The translations under genes and the position numbers were made by a program. The notes beneath the pieces were generated by a model. It searched no databases, was not told the DNA's origin, and was given only the letters and a program-made list of their open reading frames with translations. Below, in pieces: positions 28,490 through 37,482 of a DNA stretch of 64,000 bases (positions are counted from its first letter, which is position 1; each line of letters opens with the position of its first letter). Source of the stretch: Sphingobacteriales bacterium 44-61 (GTDB taxonomy: Bacteria; Bacteroidota; Bacteroidia; Chitinophagales; Chitinophagaceae); the NCBI GenBank assembly GCA_001898405.1, contig MKTW01000001.1, positions 868,001 through 932,000 on the forward strand. Direction: 5' to 3'.

Positions 28490-28822
28490 TTATTTCAATG
28501 AAAAGATCTTGTTCATCAACACCCATTTCTCTCCTGGCCCGGTTCCTGGTATTACCTGCTGATACCGGCTCATCAGCGTTTCCCATTCCTGCACTTTGGG
28601 GTTTGCCTGATCACTGCCGGCCTTTTGTTCAAAGGTAAACGTATCCGTCACTTCCATGATCATAAAAAGCCGGTTGCCAAAACGGTAGATCTCCATCTGA
28701 TCTACCCCTGCATCACGGATGCTGTCAAGGATCTCAGGCCATACCTGTTGATGATAACGCTCATAGGCGGCTATCTTTTCCTGATCATCAACAAGGTCGA
28801 GCGCCAGGCAATATCTTCTCAT
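28490..28822 (-). CDS. L-rhamnose/L-fucose mutarotase (RhaM family)
   Basis: 110 residues, typical of the RhaM/DUF718 family. The catalytic pair is Y20 and H24 in AAYERYHQQVWPEI, two positions above E. coli RhaM, followed by MEIYRFGNRLFMIMEV and the C-terminal KWVLMNKIFSL. It speeds the alpha/beta anomer exchange of a 6-deoxyhexose. As first gene of a cluster that ends in FAH-type cleavage it points to L-fucose or L-rhamnose as the starting sugar; the family alone does not decide. Divergent from the LacI regulator at 28948. Confidence 0.9.
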   Translation of the reverse strand: MRRYCLALDLVDDQEKIAAYERYHQQVWPEILDSIRDAGVDQMEIYRFGNRLFMIMEVTDTFTFEQKAGSDQANPKVQEWETLMSRYQQVIPGTGPGEKWVLMNKIFSLK

Positions 28823-28906
28823 ATCAATATATTGTTTCGTGTTGTTTAATTGGCATGCAGGTATACTAAGACGTAAGATAGTTATTCATTGGAAAAGAAG
28901 GATAAA

Positions 28907-28944
28907 GATAAAGTGGGTAAAAATGATTTACCTTGCCACTTATC
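28907..28944. promoter_or_regulatory. Imperfect inverted repeat before the LacI start codon
   Basis: GGTAAA (28916-28921) and TTTACC (28927-28932) pair around five bases; outside them GATAAAGTG (28907-28915) faces CACTTATC (28937-28944) across a 4-base bulge. The right side ends 3 bases before the chosen ATG. It could be an autoregulatory operator in the divergent promoter region or an mRNA hairpin that hides the start. Confidence 0.35.
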
Positions 28945-28947
28945 GTC

Positions 28948-29991
28948 ATGAAATTTGAAGCTGTCACCATTAAGGATATTGCCAAAGCACTGGGTCTTTC
29001 TACTTCCACTGTATCAAGAGCCCTGCGTGACAGCTATGAGATCAGCCCTGAAACTAAAAAACTGGTGCTGGATTATGCAGAAAAGATCAATTACCAGCCC
29101 AACCCCATCGCTCTTAGCCTGAAAGAAAGAAGATCCCATTCCATTGGCGTGATTGTTTCCGAAATTGCCAACAGTTTTTTTTCACAGGTCATCGATGGCA
29201 TTGAATCGGTAGCTTACCGCAACGGCTACAATGTTATCATTTCCCAGACACGCGAATCATACGAAAGAGAGGTTATCAACCTGAATTATCTTACTTCCCG
29301 CTCCATCGACGGGCTGATCGTATCTGTGTCAGCCGAAACCAGCGATTTCAGCATCTTTAAAGAGCTGTATGACCGCGGCATGCCTATTGTTTTCTTTGAT
29401 CGCATCGTTCCTGAATTGAACACGCATAAGGTAGTAGTGGATAGCTACCGGGGTGCTTATGACGCCACTGTTCATCTGATACGAAACGGCTACAAACAAA
29501 TTGCAGCGCTTAACAGTAATCCTGTTCTTTCCATTACCAAAGACAGGCTGGCCGGCTATCTCGCCGCCCTGGCCGACCATGGCCTGAAAGAAAAAAATGA
29601 TCTGATCAAATATTGCCCGCATGCAGGATTATTGCCTGCAGAAATGGAAGAAGCAATGGGCCAATTATTAAGCGGCAAGTCCAGGCCGGATGCTATTCTT
29701 GCCCTTTCAGACAAGCTGACCACCGGCTGCCTCAGAACATTAAAAGCCCGGAAAATAAAAGTGCCCGAAGAGATCGCACTGATCGGTTTTTCCAACTCCG
29801 ACCTTACCGAACTGATTGATCCGCCCCTGTCCATTATTAAGCAACCGGCTTTTGAAATGGGGAAACTGGCCACCAATTCATTGCTGCAATTGATTGAAAG
29901 CAAAAGACCGGTCACTGAATTCACTACCACTACCCTGGCCCCACAGCTGATCATCAGGGAATCATCAGGGCAGCGCAAAGGGGCTTCATAA
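28948..29991 (+). CDS. LacI family transcriptional regulator
   Basis: 347 residues from the ATG at 28948; a TTG at 28933 would add only MPLIV before the conserved MKFEAVTIKDIAKALGL. The helix-turn-helix is at about 7-32 with LSTSTVSRALRDSYEIS, then the hinge (YQPNPIALSLKERRSHSIG) and a periplasmic-binding-like sugar domain ending LIIRESSG. It likely senses a sugar or sugar acid and controls the divergent deoxysugar cluster. The palindrome before the uronate operon has the form such proteins bind, so a wider regulon is possible. Confidence 0.9.
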   Translation: MKFEAVTIKDIAKALGLSTSTVSRALRDSYEISPETKKLVLDYAEKINYQPNPIALSLKERRSHSIGVIVSEIANSFFSQVIDGIESVAYRNGYNVIISQTRESYEREVINLNYLTSRSIDGLIVSVSAETSDFSIFKELYDRGMPIVFFDRIVPELNTHKVVVDSYRGAYDATVHLIRNGYKQIAALNSNPVLSITKDRLAGYLAALADHGLKEKNDLIKYCPHAGLLPAEMEEAMGQLLSGKSRPDAILALSDKLTTGCLRTLKARKIKVPEEIALIGFSNSDLTELIDPPLSIIKQPAFEMGKLATNSLLQLIESKRPVTEFTTTTLAPQLIIRESSGQRKGAS

Positions 29992-30119
29992 ACCCAACGG
30001 TTCGGCACCTCAAAAGCCCAACCCATCTACAGAAACAGCAGTTTATCCCGCACAGCAGGGACAGGAAAAGCAGAAACTCTATCTTAGAGTTGGTTACGCT
30101 CAATAATTAGTAAATACAC

Positions 30120-31154
30120 ATGACGATACTGAAATACAGCAGTAAAGAACGGCTTATTGGCGCTTTCATTATTCCACTCGTGTCCTTTCTCTTCAATTCC
30201 ATGATCTTTGGAACTGCTTATTTCAATAGCTGGCAACATTTTCTCTGGCCCAGCCTGATCACGATGGTAGTTGTGCTGGTGATCTATACGCTTTGCAGCA
30301 TGGTGGCCATTATACTGAATAACCGGTTTCCCCTTTACAGTCAAACTTTCAAGCGCATCGGTATCAGCATTGTCTGCTATATCGGTATTACAGTGATCGC
30401 GATCACCATTCTCTTCTTTGGTTATGACTATATCCAGCTTATGGATTTACGGGTGAAAATGGGCAACTACCCCTGGATGCTGGTGATCGCCATTGGCTGC
30501 AACCTGCTGGCCACAAGCTTTAATGAAGGCGCGGTATTTTATGAAAAGTGGAGAAAGCTCGTTGACGAAGCCGATCAGTTGAAAAAAGAAAATCTGCAAA
30601 GCCAATTGGAAGGATTGAAAGGCCAGGTGAATCCCCATTTTCTTTTCAACAGTCTCAATTCCCTTTCATCACTGATCAGCGATGAACCACAAAAAGCAGA
30701 AAAATTTTTGGATGAACTGAGCAAAGTGTACCGCTATCTTCTCCGCACCAATGAAGACGGGTTGACCACCCTGGATACAGAAATGCAATTCATTTATTCC
30801 TATTTCCATTTGCTGAAAACCCGCTATGGCGATGGGCTGGAAATGGAAGTACGCATCAACGAACGCTTCCTGGTGTACCTGCTTCCACCACTCACGCTTC
30901 AGATACTGATGGAAAACGCTGTAAAGCACAACATGATCCTGAAAGACCAGCCATTGAAAATACTGATCATGACCACCAATAGCGGTAAACTGCTGGTAAG
31001 TAATAACCTCCAGCGCAAAGAACGGATGGTATCCTCCAATAAGGTCGGACTGATCAATATCGTAAATAAATACCGGCTCATGAAGCAGGAAGACATCACG
31101 GTAAGGGATGATGGAAAAGAGTTTGCCGTGGCCGTCCCCCTTATCCAGGGTTAG
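30120..31154 (+). CDS. LytS-type sensor histidine kinase
   Basis: 344 residues. Four hydrophobic spans occupy about 12-30, 43-65, 80-101 and 118-134, then a short helix and the His_kinase (PF06580) domain with phosphoacceptor H173 in QVNPHFLFNSLNSL. The ATPase N-box is QILMENAVKHN with N266. The nucleotide-binding domain is short and the G boxes are weak (VSNNLQRKER, VGLINIVNKYRLM), as usual for this group. The stimulus is unknown; there is no extracytoplasmic sensor domain. The response regulator gene follows after 115 bases. Confidence 0.9.
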   Translation: MTILKYSSKERLIGAFIIPLVSFLFNSMIFGTAYFNSWQHFLWPSLITMVVVLVIYTLCSMVAIILNNRFPLYSQTFKRIGISIVCYIGITVIAITILFFGYDYIQLMDLRVKMGNYPWMLVIAIGCNLLATSFNEGAVFYEKWRKLVDEADQLKKENLQSQLEGLKGQVNPHFLFNSLNSLSSLISDEPQKAEKFLDELSKVYRYLLRTNEDGLTTLDTEMQFIYSYFHLLKTRYGDGLEMEVRINERFLVYLLPPLTLQILMENAVKHNMILKDQPLKILIMTTNSGKLLVSNNLQRKERMVSSNKVGLINIVNKYRLMKQEDITVRDDGKEFAVAVPLIQG

Positions 31155-31269
31155 CCGCCAGCCCATACATAAAAAGAACAGTTCATGCAGGGGGAATGTC
31201 AGGTCAACTGGAAGAGGTTTATCCGGCATGTTTTGATAAGTATCTTGGTTTCATCAAAACCATTCTATT

Positions 31270-32049
31270 ATGAAAGTGCTTATCATTGAAGATGAGGAAC
31301 TGGCGGCCAAAAAGCTCCAGAAAACCCTCGCTGCTATTGAACCTGCTGCAGAGGTGGTGGGCGTTACAGACAGCATCCGCTCTTCAGTAAACTGGCTGGA
31401 AAGTAACGACAGCCCTGATGTGATCCTGATGGACATCGAGCTTGCCGATGGACAAAGCTTCGAAATATTCGACCGCACCTCTATTAAAAGTACGGTCATC
31501 TTCACTACCTCATACGATGAATATGCTTTAAAGGCTTTTAAGGTGAGCAGTGTGGACTACCTGCTTAAACCTATACAAAAAGAAGATCTCCGCGGCGCTC
31601 TTGAAAAATTCAGGGGCATGAAAACCCTTTATGGCAATATGGCCGGCCGCGACCCGCTTAACGTGGAAGGCCTGGTAAAACAACTCCAGGAAAAACTGCA
31701 GCCAAAAGAATACCGTAAACGCTTCCTTGTAAAACATGCACAAAAGCTCGTCAGCATTGAAGTAAATGATATCGCTTATTTCTACAGCGATGGCCGCCTT
31801 AATTTCTTCAAAACAGCCGACAACAAAAAATTTGTGGTGGATTATATCATGGATGAACTGGAAGATATGCTCGACCCGGAAAGATATTTCCGTATCAGCC
31901 GCTCCTTCTATGTTTCCGTTGACAGCATTGACCAGATACACGATTACTTCGGGAACCGTTTGATCCTTCAGCTTAACCCTTCAGTGGATAAGGAAGCAAT
32001 CGTAAGTAGAGAGAAAGTAACGGATTTCAAGAAATGGATGGGAAAATGA
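31270..32049 (+). CDS. LytTR family response regulator
   Basis: 259 residues. The receiver domain has the acidic pocket IIEDEE at 5-10, phosphoacceptor D55 in VILMDIELADG and the switch Lys in YLLKPIQKEDL. The LytTR DNA-binding domain covers about 155-255 (RFLVKHAQKLVSIEVNDIAYF; FRISRSFYVSVDSIDQIHDY). It is the partner of the LytS-type kinase just upstream. Targets cannot be read from sequence. A nested hairpin at 32066-32199 follows its stop. Confidence 0.92.
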   Translation: MKVLIIEDEELAAKKLQKTLAAIEPAAEVVGVTDSIRSSVNWLESNDSPDVILMDIELADGQSFEIFDRTSIKSTVIFTTSYDEYALKAFKVSSVDYLLKPIQKEDLRGALEKFRGMKTLYGNMAGRDPLNVEGLVKQLQEKLQPKEYRKRFLVKHAQKLVSIEVNDIAYFYSDGRLNFFKTADNKKFVVDYIMDELEDMLDPERYFRISRSFYVSVDSIDQIHDYFGNRLILQLNPSVDKEAIVSREKVTDFKKWMGK

Positions 32050-32065
32050 GCCCGCTTCCCGCTGT

Positions 32066-32199
32066 GTGTCACCTCGGCCCCGGCTTCGGAAAATAACAGG
32101 TATAGTACACTAAGAGCCGGGTCTCCACAACCTTGAGGAGACCCCGGCTCTTATATTCTTTAAACCACCACGTTTACTGGACCAGGGCCGGGGTGACAC
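32066..32199. terminator. Nested bidirectional terminator-like hairpins
   Basis: The inner stem is 32112-32126 (AAGAGCCGGGTCTCC) with 32137-32152, 15 pairs with one bulged G. The outer stem is GTGTCACC (32066-32073) with GGTGACAC (32192-32199). It fills the space between the convergent LytTR regulator and reg_prop sensor genes. Confidence 0.65.
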
Positions 32200-32224
32200 G
32201 TAACAGAAAGCAGATTCTTTCAAT

Positions 32225-35200
32225 TTATACCGGCATCTCCATTTTCACGATCGTTCCGGTATTGATCTCCGATTCAATGTAGAATGATGCATTGATGGCG
32301 GAAGCTCTTCTTCTCATATCACTAAGGCCGCGGCCCATCATGGCCACGTTGTCCATTATGAATCCTTTTCCATCATCCACGATCATCATCAGCAGTTTGG
32401 ATTTGCGGTAGCGGATGCTTACTTCCACCAGTTTACCGCCGGAATGCTTGCCGGCATTGGCAATAGCTTCTTTATAAACAGAAAGCAGTTCATAGCGGTG
32501 TTCCATATTCAGTTGCAGCCCTCGTACGCCGAGGTCAATATCAAAGCCGATATTGATCTCGTAAATGCTTTCAATCTCGCCTGCAAAGCTTTTCATCCGT
32601 TCGATCGTATCAGCCATTGTATCCGTCTTGGGATTAATGCTCCACACCATATCATACATGGCCTGCACCATACGGCTGCTGGTTTCGCTGATCTGGCCGA
32701 TATACTCTTTGGTACGCTGCCGGTCCGTATCCACTTTTGCTTTTGCCAGTTCACTGGAGATATTGATGCTGCTGAGCGAGTTGCTCATATCTTCGGTAAG
32801 GCTGGTAGCGATACGCGTGCGGATGCTTTCAGTAGCCCTGATCTTTTGCATACGCACTTTATCCAGCCAGTACAATACGCAAACGCCGGCCAGTACGAGT
32901 ATACCAAGAAACCACCAGGTTTTCCAGAAAGGCGGCTTTATCCTGATCTTCATCTCCACCATATTCCGGGAATGGACCCCATCTGCATTGGTACAATATG
33001 CTTTAAACGTATAAGTGCCTGGCGGCAGGTAATTATATACAGCCTGGTGAAATTGCCTGGACAATTGCCAGTTCTCATCCAGTCCTTCCAGTTTATAAAA
33101 AATACCATAACTGCTTTGAAAAGTCATGGTGGAGAATTCAATGGTCAGGGAGTTCTGGTCATGGGATAGTTCAAGCACCGGCAGGCCGGAAACAGAATCA
33201 GGGTTCAGCCATTTATTCATCATGCCAATGCGGGTGATGGCAACCGGGGGTGGCAGGCGGAAATTATTCTTCGCAATTGTTGCAGGGTCGAATATCATCC
33301 AATCATGCGCTGTACCAAAAGCAATGCGGCCGTCATTTAATAAAGCAGCCGTGCCCGCAATAAAAGAACTGGTGTGTACGCCATCCCTTTCATTATAGTT
33401 CGTCACCACATTGGTGCTCATGTTCACACTGCAAAGCCCGCTTTGGGTGGTGACCCAGAGATAGCCTAACCGGTCTTTAATGATATTGCAGACAATGTTG
33501 GAGGGCAGTTCGGCCGTGGCCGGCAATTTTGAAATGGTATTGGTATATATATTCAGGATGTTTAGTCCTCCGGAAGCAATAACATATAAGCTGTCGCTAT
33601 ACCGCAGCATATCATAAGCATCATTGGAAAGCAGCTTGCGGTCAGCAGGGCCGGCAGTTGTATAGTTTTCCATTACTGCCCCGTCCTTTATATTCAGCCT
33701 GAACAAACCATTTTGCAACACACAGACCCAAAGATTTCCTTTGTTGTCCGGCAACAGGCGCATGATGCGGTTTTTGAATTTCTGCAGCTGGATCAGGCGT
33801 TTGCCAACCGGGTCCCATTTAGCCAGCCGGCCACTATGCGTGCCCACCCAGATATTCCCATCCTTATCTTCCGTGATCTGACGGATAATGGTAGTGCCGG
33901 AAAAGAAATTGATCCTCTCCACCTTTCCTGTCGCCTTCCTGGTGACCGTGATATTGCCATCCTCTCCCGCTTTCCATATATCTCCATTGGATTGCTGATA
34001 CATGCAAGCAATACTTTCATCAAACCGGGCAGCATTGACAACAAAATTGGAAGGCAGGGGTTGCAGCCTTGTATTGTAACGGAAAAGACCATTGCCTAAA
34101 GTGCTGACGATAATATCTCCTTCGCTTGTTTGGCACACACCGGATACAGCCTGGGGATAAGGCAATGCGCCTTCTCCAGGCCGGGTATTAGTGACCGCGT
34201 GAAAAAACTGGCTGGAAGGGTTAATGCGATAAATACCTTTGTTAGTACAAAACCACAAATTGTTTTCCCTGTCTTCATAGATATTCAATACCGCATCATA
34301 CCTGATGGAATAAGGTCCGGGAAGATTGGATTCGATCAGTTCAAAATGTTCTGCTCCTTTACTCAAACCGGCAAGAAGATTACCACCCATTACCCAAACA
34401 GTACCATCTGATTGTTCCTGAACATGTATCACCCTGTGTTTTGGGTTCTTAACAATGGAGGAGATATCCGAACTCCATTCTTTGAGCACATTGGTTTTGG
34501 GTTCAAAACTGTAAAGCAGGCTCACCATGCCTGATGAAGAATGTGCCATCAACCAGATACGGCCGGAATGATCAGGCACAAGGAAGGTGATAAAACGAAG
34601 TTCACGGGCTGCCGCGATCAGCGGATCATTTACCGTATTCTGATCCCGGTAATACATGCTTTTTTTCCTGCTGTCGTATTTCACCAAACCGGAATCACAG
34701 GCCACCCAATAAATAGCCGGGGCTTTATCCTTCTTTATATAAATAGCGTTCCAGCCTGCAGGCGTTTGCACAGGCAGGTTCTGTGAATTGAACTCCTGCT
34801 TTGCTTCATCATATACAAATATGCCCACCCTGTACAGTAAAAAAAATATAGTGCCGTCATCCTCAATAAGAAGTTGACTGATGGAAATATTGGTGATATT
34901 AACCGGAGCTCGGACGGGGATTTCATGGAAAGAAAGGCTCTCGGGGTCCATGTAGCCGATTTTGTTCTCATTGAACAATAGCCAGATGCGGTTTTTCTTA
35001 TCGATCCGCATCTTTTCAATATTATCATTGGGAATGGAGGTCGTGTCTCCCTCGATATGACGGAAAGTAAGCAGCCTGCGGCCTTCGTAGCGTTGCAAAC
35101 CATCTACTGTTGCGATCCAGATAAACCCTTTCTCATCCTGCTGCACGTCCACTACTTCTTCCGACACGAGGCCATTGCGGCTGCTGAGGCTGGAAAAAAG

Positions 35201-35272
35201 GTAGTCTTTCCGTAATTGCGCTCCGGCCAACTGTGATGAAAGCAATAAACAATATAGGAGAAAGGAACGCAT
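32225..35272 (-). CDS. Reg_prop/Y_Y_Y two-component sensor with a degenerate phosphoacceptor site
   Basis: 1015 residues from the ATG at 35272; a TTG at 35293 overlaps the promoter and is rejected. After the signal peptide (MRSFLLYCLLLSSQLAGAQ) come two propeller-like sets of reg_prop repeats (for example GFIWIATVDGLQRYEG, ENNLWFCTNKGIYR, GNIWVGTHSGRLAKWD), a Y_Y_Y domain, one membrane span (FLGILVLAGVCVLYWL) and a HisKA_3/HATPase kinase. The position of the conserved His is T826 in RIATSLTEDMSNSLSS. The ATPase N-box (YKEAIANAGKHS) and G boxes (VDDGKGF, GRGLSDMRRRA) look intact. No NarL-type partner is adjacent. Such sensors usually detect polysaccharide fragments in the periplasm. Confidence 0.85.
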   Translation of the reverse strand: MRSFLLYCLLLSSQLAGAQLRKDYLFSSLSSRNGLVSEEVVDVQQDEKGFIWIATVDGLQRYEGRRLLTFRHIEGDTTSIPNDNIEKMRIDKKNRIWLLFNENKIGYMDPESLSFHEIPVRAPVNITNISISQLLIEDDGTIFFLLYRVGIFVYDEAKQEFNSQNLPVQTPAGWNAIYIKKDKAPAIYWVACDSGLVKYDSRKKSMYYRDQNTVNDPLIAAARELRFITFLVPDHSGRIWLMAHSSSGMVSLLYSFEPKTNVLKEWSSDISSIVKNPKHRVIHVQEQSDGTVWVMGGNLLAGLSKGAEHFELIESNLPGPYSIRYDAVLNIYEDRENNLWFCTNKGIYRINPSSQFFHAVTNTRPGEGALPYPQAVSGVCQTSEGDIIVSTLGNGLFRYNTRLQPLPSNFVVNAARFDESIACMYQQSNGDIWKAGEDGNITVTRKATGKVERINFFSGTTIIRQITEDKDGNIWVGTHSGRLAKWDPVGKRLIQLQKFKNRIMRLLPDNKGNLWVCVLQNGLFRLNIKDGAVMENYTTAGPADRKLLSNDAYDMLRYSDSLYVIASGGLNILNIYTNTISKLPATAELPSNIVCNIIKDRLGYLWVTTQSGLCSVNMSTNVVTNYNERDGVHTSSFIAGTAALLNDGRIAFGTAHDWMIFDPATIAKNNFRLPPPVAITRIGMMNKWLNPDSVSGLPVLELSHDQNSLTIEFSTMTFQSSYGIFYKLEGLDENWQLSRQFHQAVYNYLPPGTYTFKAYCTNADGVHSRNMVEMKIRIKPPFWKTWWFLGILVLAGVCVLYWLDKVRMQKIRATESIRTRIATSLTEDMSNSLSSINISSELAKAKVDTDRQRTKEYIGQISETSSRMVQAMYDMVWSINPKTDTMADTIERMKSFAGEIESIYEINIGFDIDLGVRGLQLNMEHRYELLSVYKEAIANAGKHSGGKLVEVSIRYRKSKLLMMIVDDGKGFIMDNVAMMGRGLSDMRRRASAINASFYIESEINTGTIVKMEMPV

Positions 35273-35290
35273 GCGTGTGGTTAAATCTGC

Positions 35291-35298
35291 CAAATATA
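35291..35298 (-). promoter_or_regulatory. -7 element TATATTTG for the reg_prop sensor
   Basis: On the minus strand TATATTTG matches the Bacteroidota -7 box TAnnTTTG and lies 18 bases before the ATG at 35272. No good -33 TTG is seen 20 bases upstream, so this is moderate evidence. Confidence 0.4.
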
Positions 35299-35398
35299 AC
35301 CACCACGCCCGCCGCAGGAAAGGACATACCGATGAACTGTGGCTATCCGGGATAGATTGATCAAAACAACTGATGATATGAGTATCCCGGCACTGTCG

Positions 35399-35406
35399 TA
35401 AATTTG
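35399..35406 (+). promoter_or_regulatory. -7 element TAAATTTG for the MFS/SDR pair
   Basis: TAAATTTG matches TAnnTTTG and lies 14 bases before the MFS start at 35421, implying a very short leader. No clear -33 TTG. Confidence 0.35.
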
Positions 35407-35420
35407 CCGGCTACAATATT

Positions 35421-36617
35421 ATGACTACAACTACCGACACTGTGAATACTGGGGCTGTTAGCCGTTCCATCTCTTCTTCGCTCACCATACTGATGGCTGT
35501 TACCTGCGGCCTCGTGGTAGCTAATATCTATTATAATCAACCCTTACTGGTCGAAATAGGCCATACGTTCAATGTATCAGACAGCACGGTGAGCCTGCTG
35601 GCCACCATGACGCAGGTGGGCTATACCATCGGCTTGCTGTTTGCCGTGCCACTGGGTGATAAAGTGGAACGGAAAAGACTGGTACTCATCATGCTCGCTA
35701 TTGCTTTTCTTTCGATGCTGGTGTCTGCACTGGCCCCTTCTTTTGAAGTGCTGGTAGTGGCAGGCCTTTTCACCGGCATTTTTTCCGCCGTTCCGCAGGT
35801 ATTATTGCCGATGACTGCACAATTGGCGGGTGATCATGAAAGGGGTAAAGTAGTAGGCAGGGTAATGAGCGGTTTGCTGATCGGCATTTTGCTGTCAAGA
35901 ACGATCAGTGGTTATGTGGGTGCTCATTTTGGCTGGCGCATCATGTTTGGTGCCGGCGCCGGCATCATGGTCATCTTATCGCTGGCGCTCCTGCGTTACC
36001 TGCCATATAGCCAACCTACTTACCAGGGTTCCTATGCCAGCCTGATGAGGTCGCTGGTCACCCTTGCACGCACATTGCGGCCTTTACAGAAATCAGCACT
36101 GACCGGTTGCTTTATGTTTGCCGCCTTCAGTGTATTCTGGACCACGCTGGTATTTTTCCTGGAAGGTACTCCATATCACTATGGAAGCGATATGGTTGGA
36201 TTATTTGGATTGATCGGCGCCTGTGGCGCTTTGGCTGCTCCGCTCGCAGGGAAAAGCGCAGATAAAAGAGGGCCGCAGTTCACCCTTCGCCTCGGCATTT
36301 TTGCTTCGATGTTCTCTTATATACTATTGGGTGCAGGCGGCACTTATCTCTGGGTGCTTATTATCGGCGTCATTATCCTCGACATTGGTATGCAAACAAC
36401 ACATATCTCCAATCAATCACGGATCTTTTCACTGATACCGGAAGCAAGGAGCAGGATCAATACAGTGTATATGACATCCGCATTCATCGGAGGCTCCCTT
36501 GGCTCTGTGGCAGGCAGTCTCGCATGGGCACATGGAGGATGGATCTATGTATCTGCCGTAGCTTTGGTGTTTGTATTGATCGCTTACCTGGTGAATACGT
36601 TTGTACCTCATAAATAG
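35421..36617 (+). CDS. MFS transporter, drug-efflux-like
   Basis: 398 residues with 12 predicted spans. ANIYYNQPLLVEIGHTF near the N-terminus and the loop 2-3 motif GDKVERKRLVL are typical of the YnfM/arabinose-efflux-like branch of DHA1 permeases. The second half has KSADKRGPQFTLR, a repeat of the loop motif. It probably exports small molecules by proton antiport; the substrate is unknown. The SDR gene follows after 5 bases, so the pair forms a short operon. Confidence 0.85.
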   Translation: MTTTTDTVNTGAVSRSISSSLTILMAVTCGLVVANIYYNQPLLVEIGHTFNVSDSTVSLLATMTQVGYTIGLLFAVPLGDKVERKRLVLIMLAIAFLSMLVSALAPSFEVLVVAGLFTGIFSAVPQVLLPMTAQLAGDHERGKVVGRVMSGLLIGILLSRTISGYVGAHFGWRIMFGAGAGIMVILSLALLRYLPYSQPTYQGSYASLMRSLVTLARTLRPLQKSALTGCFMFAAFSVFWTTLVFFLEGTPYHYGSDMVGLFGLIGACGALAAPLAGKSADKRGPQFTLRLGIFASMFSYILLGAGGTYLWVLIIGVIILDIGMQTTHISNQSRIFSLIPEARSRINTVYMTSAFIGGSLGSVAGSLAWAHGGWIYVSAVALVFVLIAYLVNTFVPHK

Positions 36618-36622
36618 AACTT

Positions 36623-37351
36623 ATGCCATCAACCAAAAACGTACTGATACTTGGGGCCAATTCAGATGTGGCCAAGCAAGCGATCAGGCTTTATGCAGAT
36701 AAAGGGTTTCATGTTATCGCTGCTTCCCGCAGCACCGGCACGCTCGAGGAATTTATCTATAAAGAAAATATTGACCCGGCCAAAGTAACCATCCTGTATT
36801 TTGATGCCGAAGCTTTTGACACGCATACTTCCTTTTATGCAAGCCTGCCGCAAAAACCCAATATTGTTGTATATGCAGCCGGTTATCTTAAACAGAATGA
36901 AGAAGCATTGCTGGATTGGGAAGGCAGTTTCCGGATGATGAAAGTGCATTACGCAGGCGCCGTGTCTATCCTCAATATTATTGCAATGGATACGTCCAAT
37001 ATTGGTTTGGAACGCATCATCGGTTTATCGTCCCTCTCGGGCGTTCGTGGAAGGAAAAGCAATTTTATCTATGGCAGCACCAAGTCTGCCTTCACCCAAT
37101 ACCTGGCTGGAATGAGGCAATACCTGTTTCCCCGCCATATCACTGTTAATGTAATTGTTGCCGGTTATATCCGCAGCAAAATGACAAAAGGATTGAATTT
37201 GCCCGAATCACTGATGCTTGAACCTTCTTTTATTGCTAAGGCTGTAGTGAATGCAGGGAAAAGATTTATTATAGTGCCGGGCATTAAATGGAAAATGATC
37301 TACCAGATATTAAAAGCGATGCCGGAGAAATTGGTGGCGAAATTACCATAA
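36623..37351 (+). CDS. SDR family oxidoreductase
   Basis: 242 residues. Cofactor motif LILGANSDVAKQAI near the N-terminus (GxxxDVA rather than GxxxGIG, as in DprE2-type atypical SDRs), VVYAAGYL, and an active-site segment LSSLSGVRGRKSNFIYGSTKSA with the YxxxK pair intact. The C-terminus is basic and partly hydrophobic (GIKWKMIYQILKAMPEK), which could touch the membrane. DprE2-like enzymes act on decaprenyl-ribose, but that is only a family resemblance. Co-transcribed with the MFS gene. Confidence 0.8.
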   Translation: MPSTKNVLILGANSDVAKQAIRLYADKGFHVIAASRSTGTLEEFIYKENIDPAKVTILYFDAEAFDTHTSFYASLPQKPNIVVYAAGYLKQNEEALLDWEGSFRMMKVHYAGAVSILNIIAMDTSNIGLERIIGLSSLSGVRGRKSNFIYGSTKSAFTQYLAGMRQYLFPRHITVNVIVAGYIRSKMTKGLNLPESLMLEPSFIAKAVVNAGKRFIIVPGIKWKMIYQILKAMPEKLVAKLP

Positions 37352-37377
37352 GACCGCAATGATCGTTTGGCGTAAGG

Positions 37378-37468
37378 GTATCGCAAAGGGCGAAAAAGAT
37401 ATGCCAGGGGCGCCACGAGTAAAGCTAACGTTGCATTCTTTGCGTTACCATGGCGCCCCTGACGATAC
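37378..37468. repeat. Palindromic intergenic repeat, family 2, copy C (interleaved stems)
   Basis: Segment A GTATCGCAAAG (37378-37388) faces CTTTGCGTTAC (37438-37448) and, at the far end, CGATAC (37463-37468). Segment B CAGGGGCGCCA (37405-37415) is the perfect complement of TGGCGCCCCTG (37451-37461). The order A-B-A'-B' interleaves two stems. AACGTTGCATTCTT before A' matches copy A. It lies between convergent genes. Confidence 0.6.
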
Positions 37469-37482
37469 TTTTATGCTAAATC

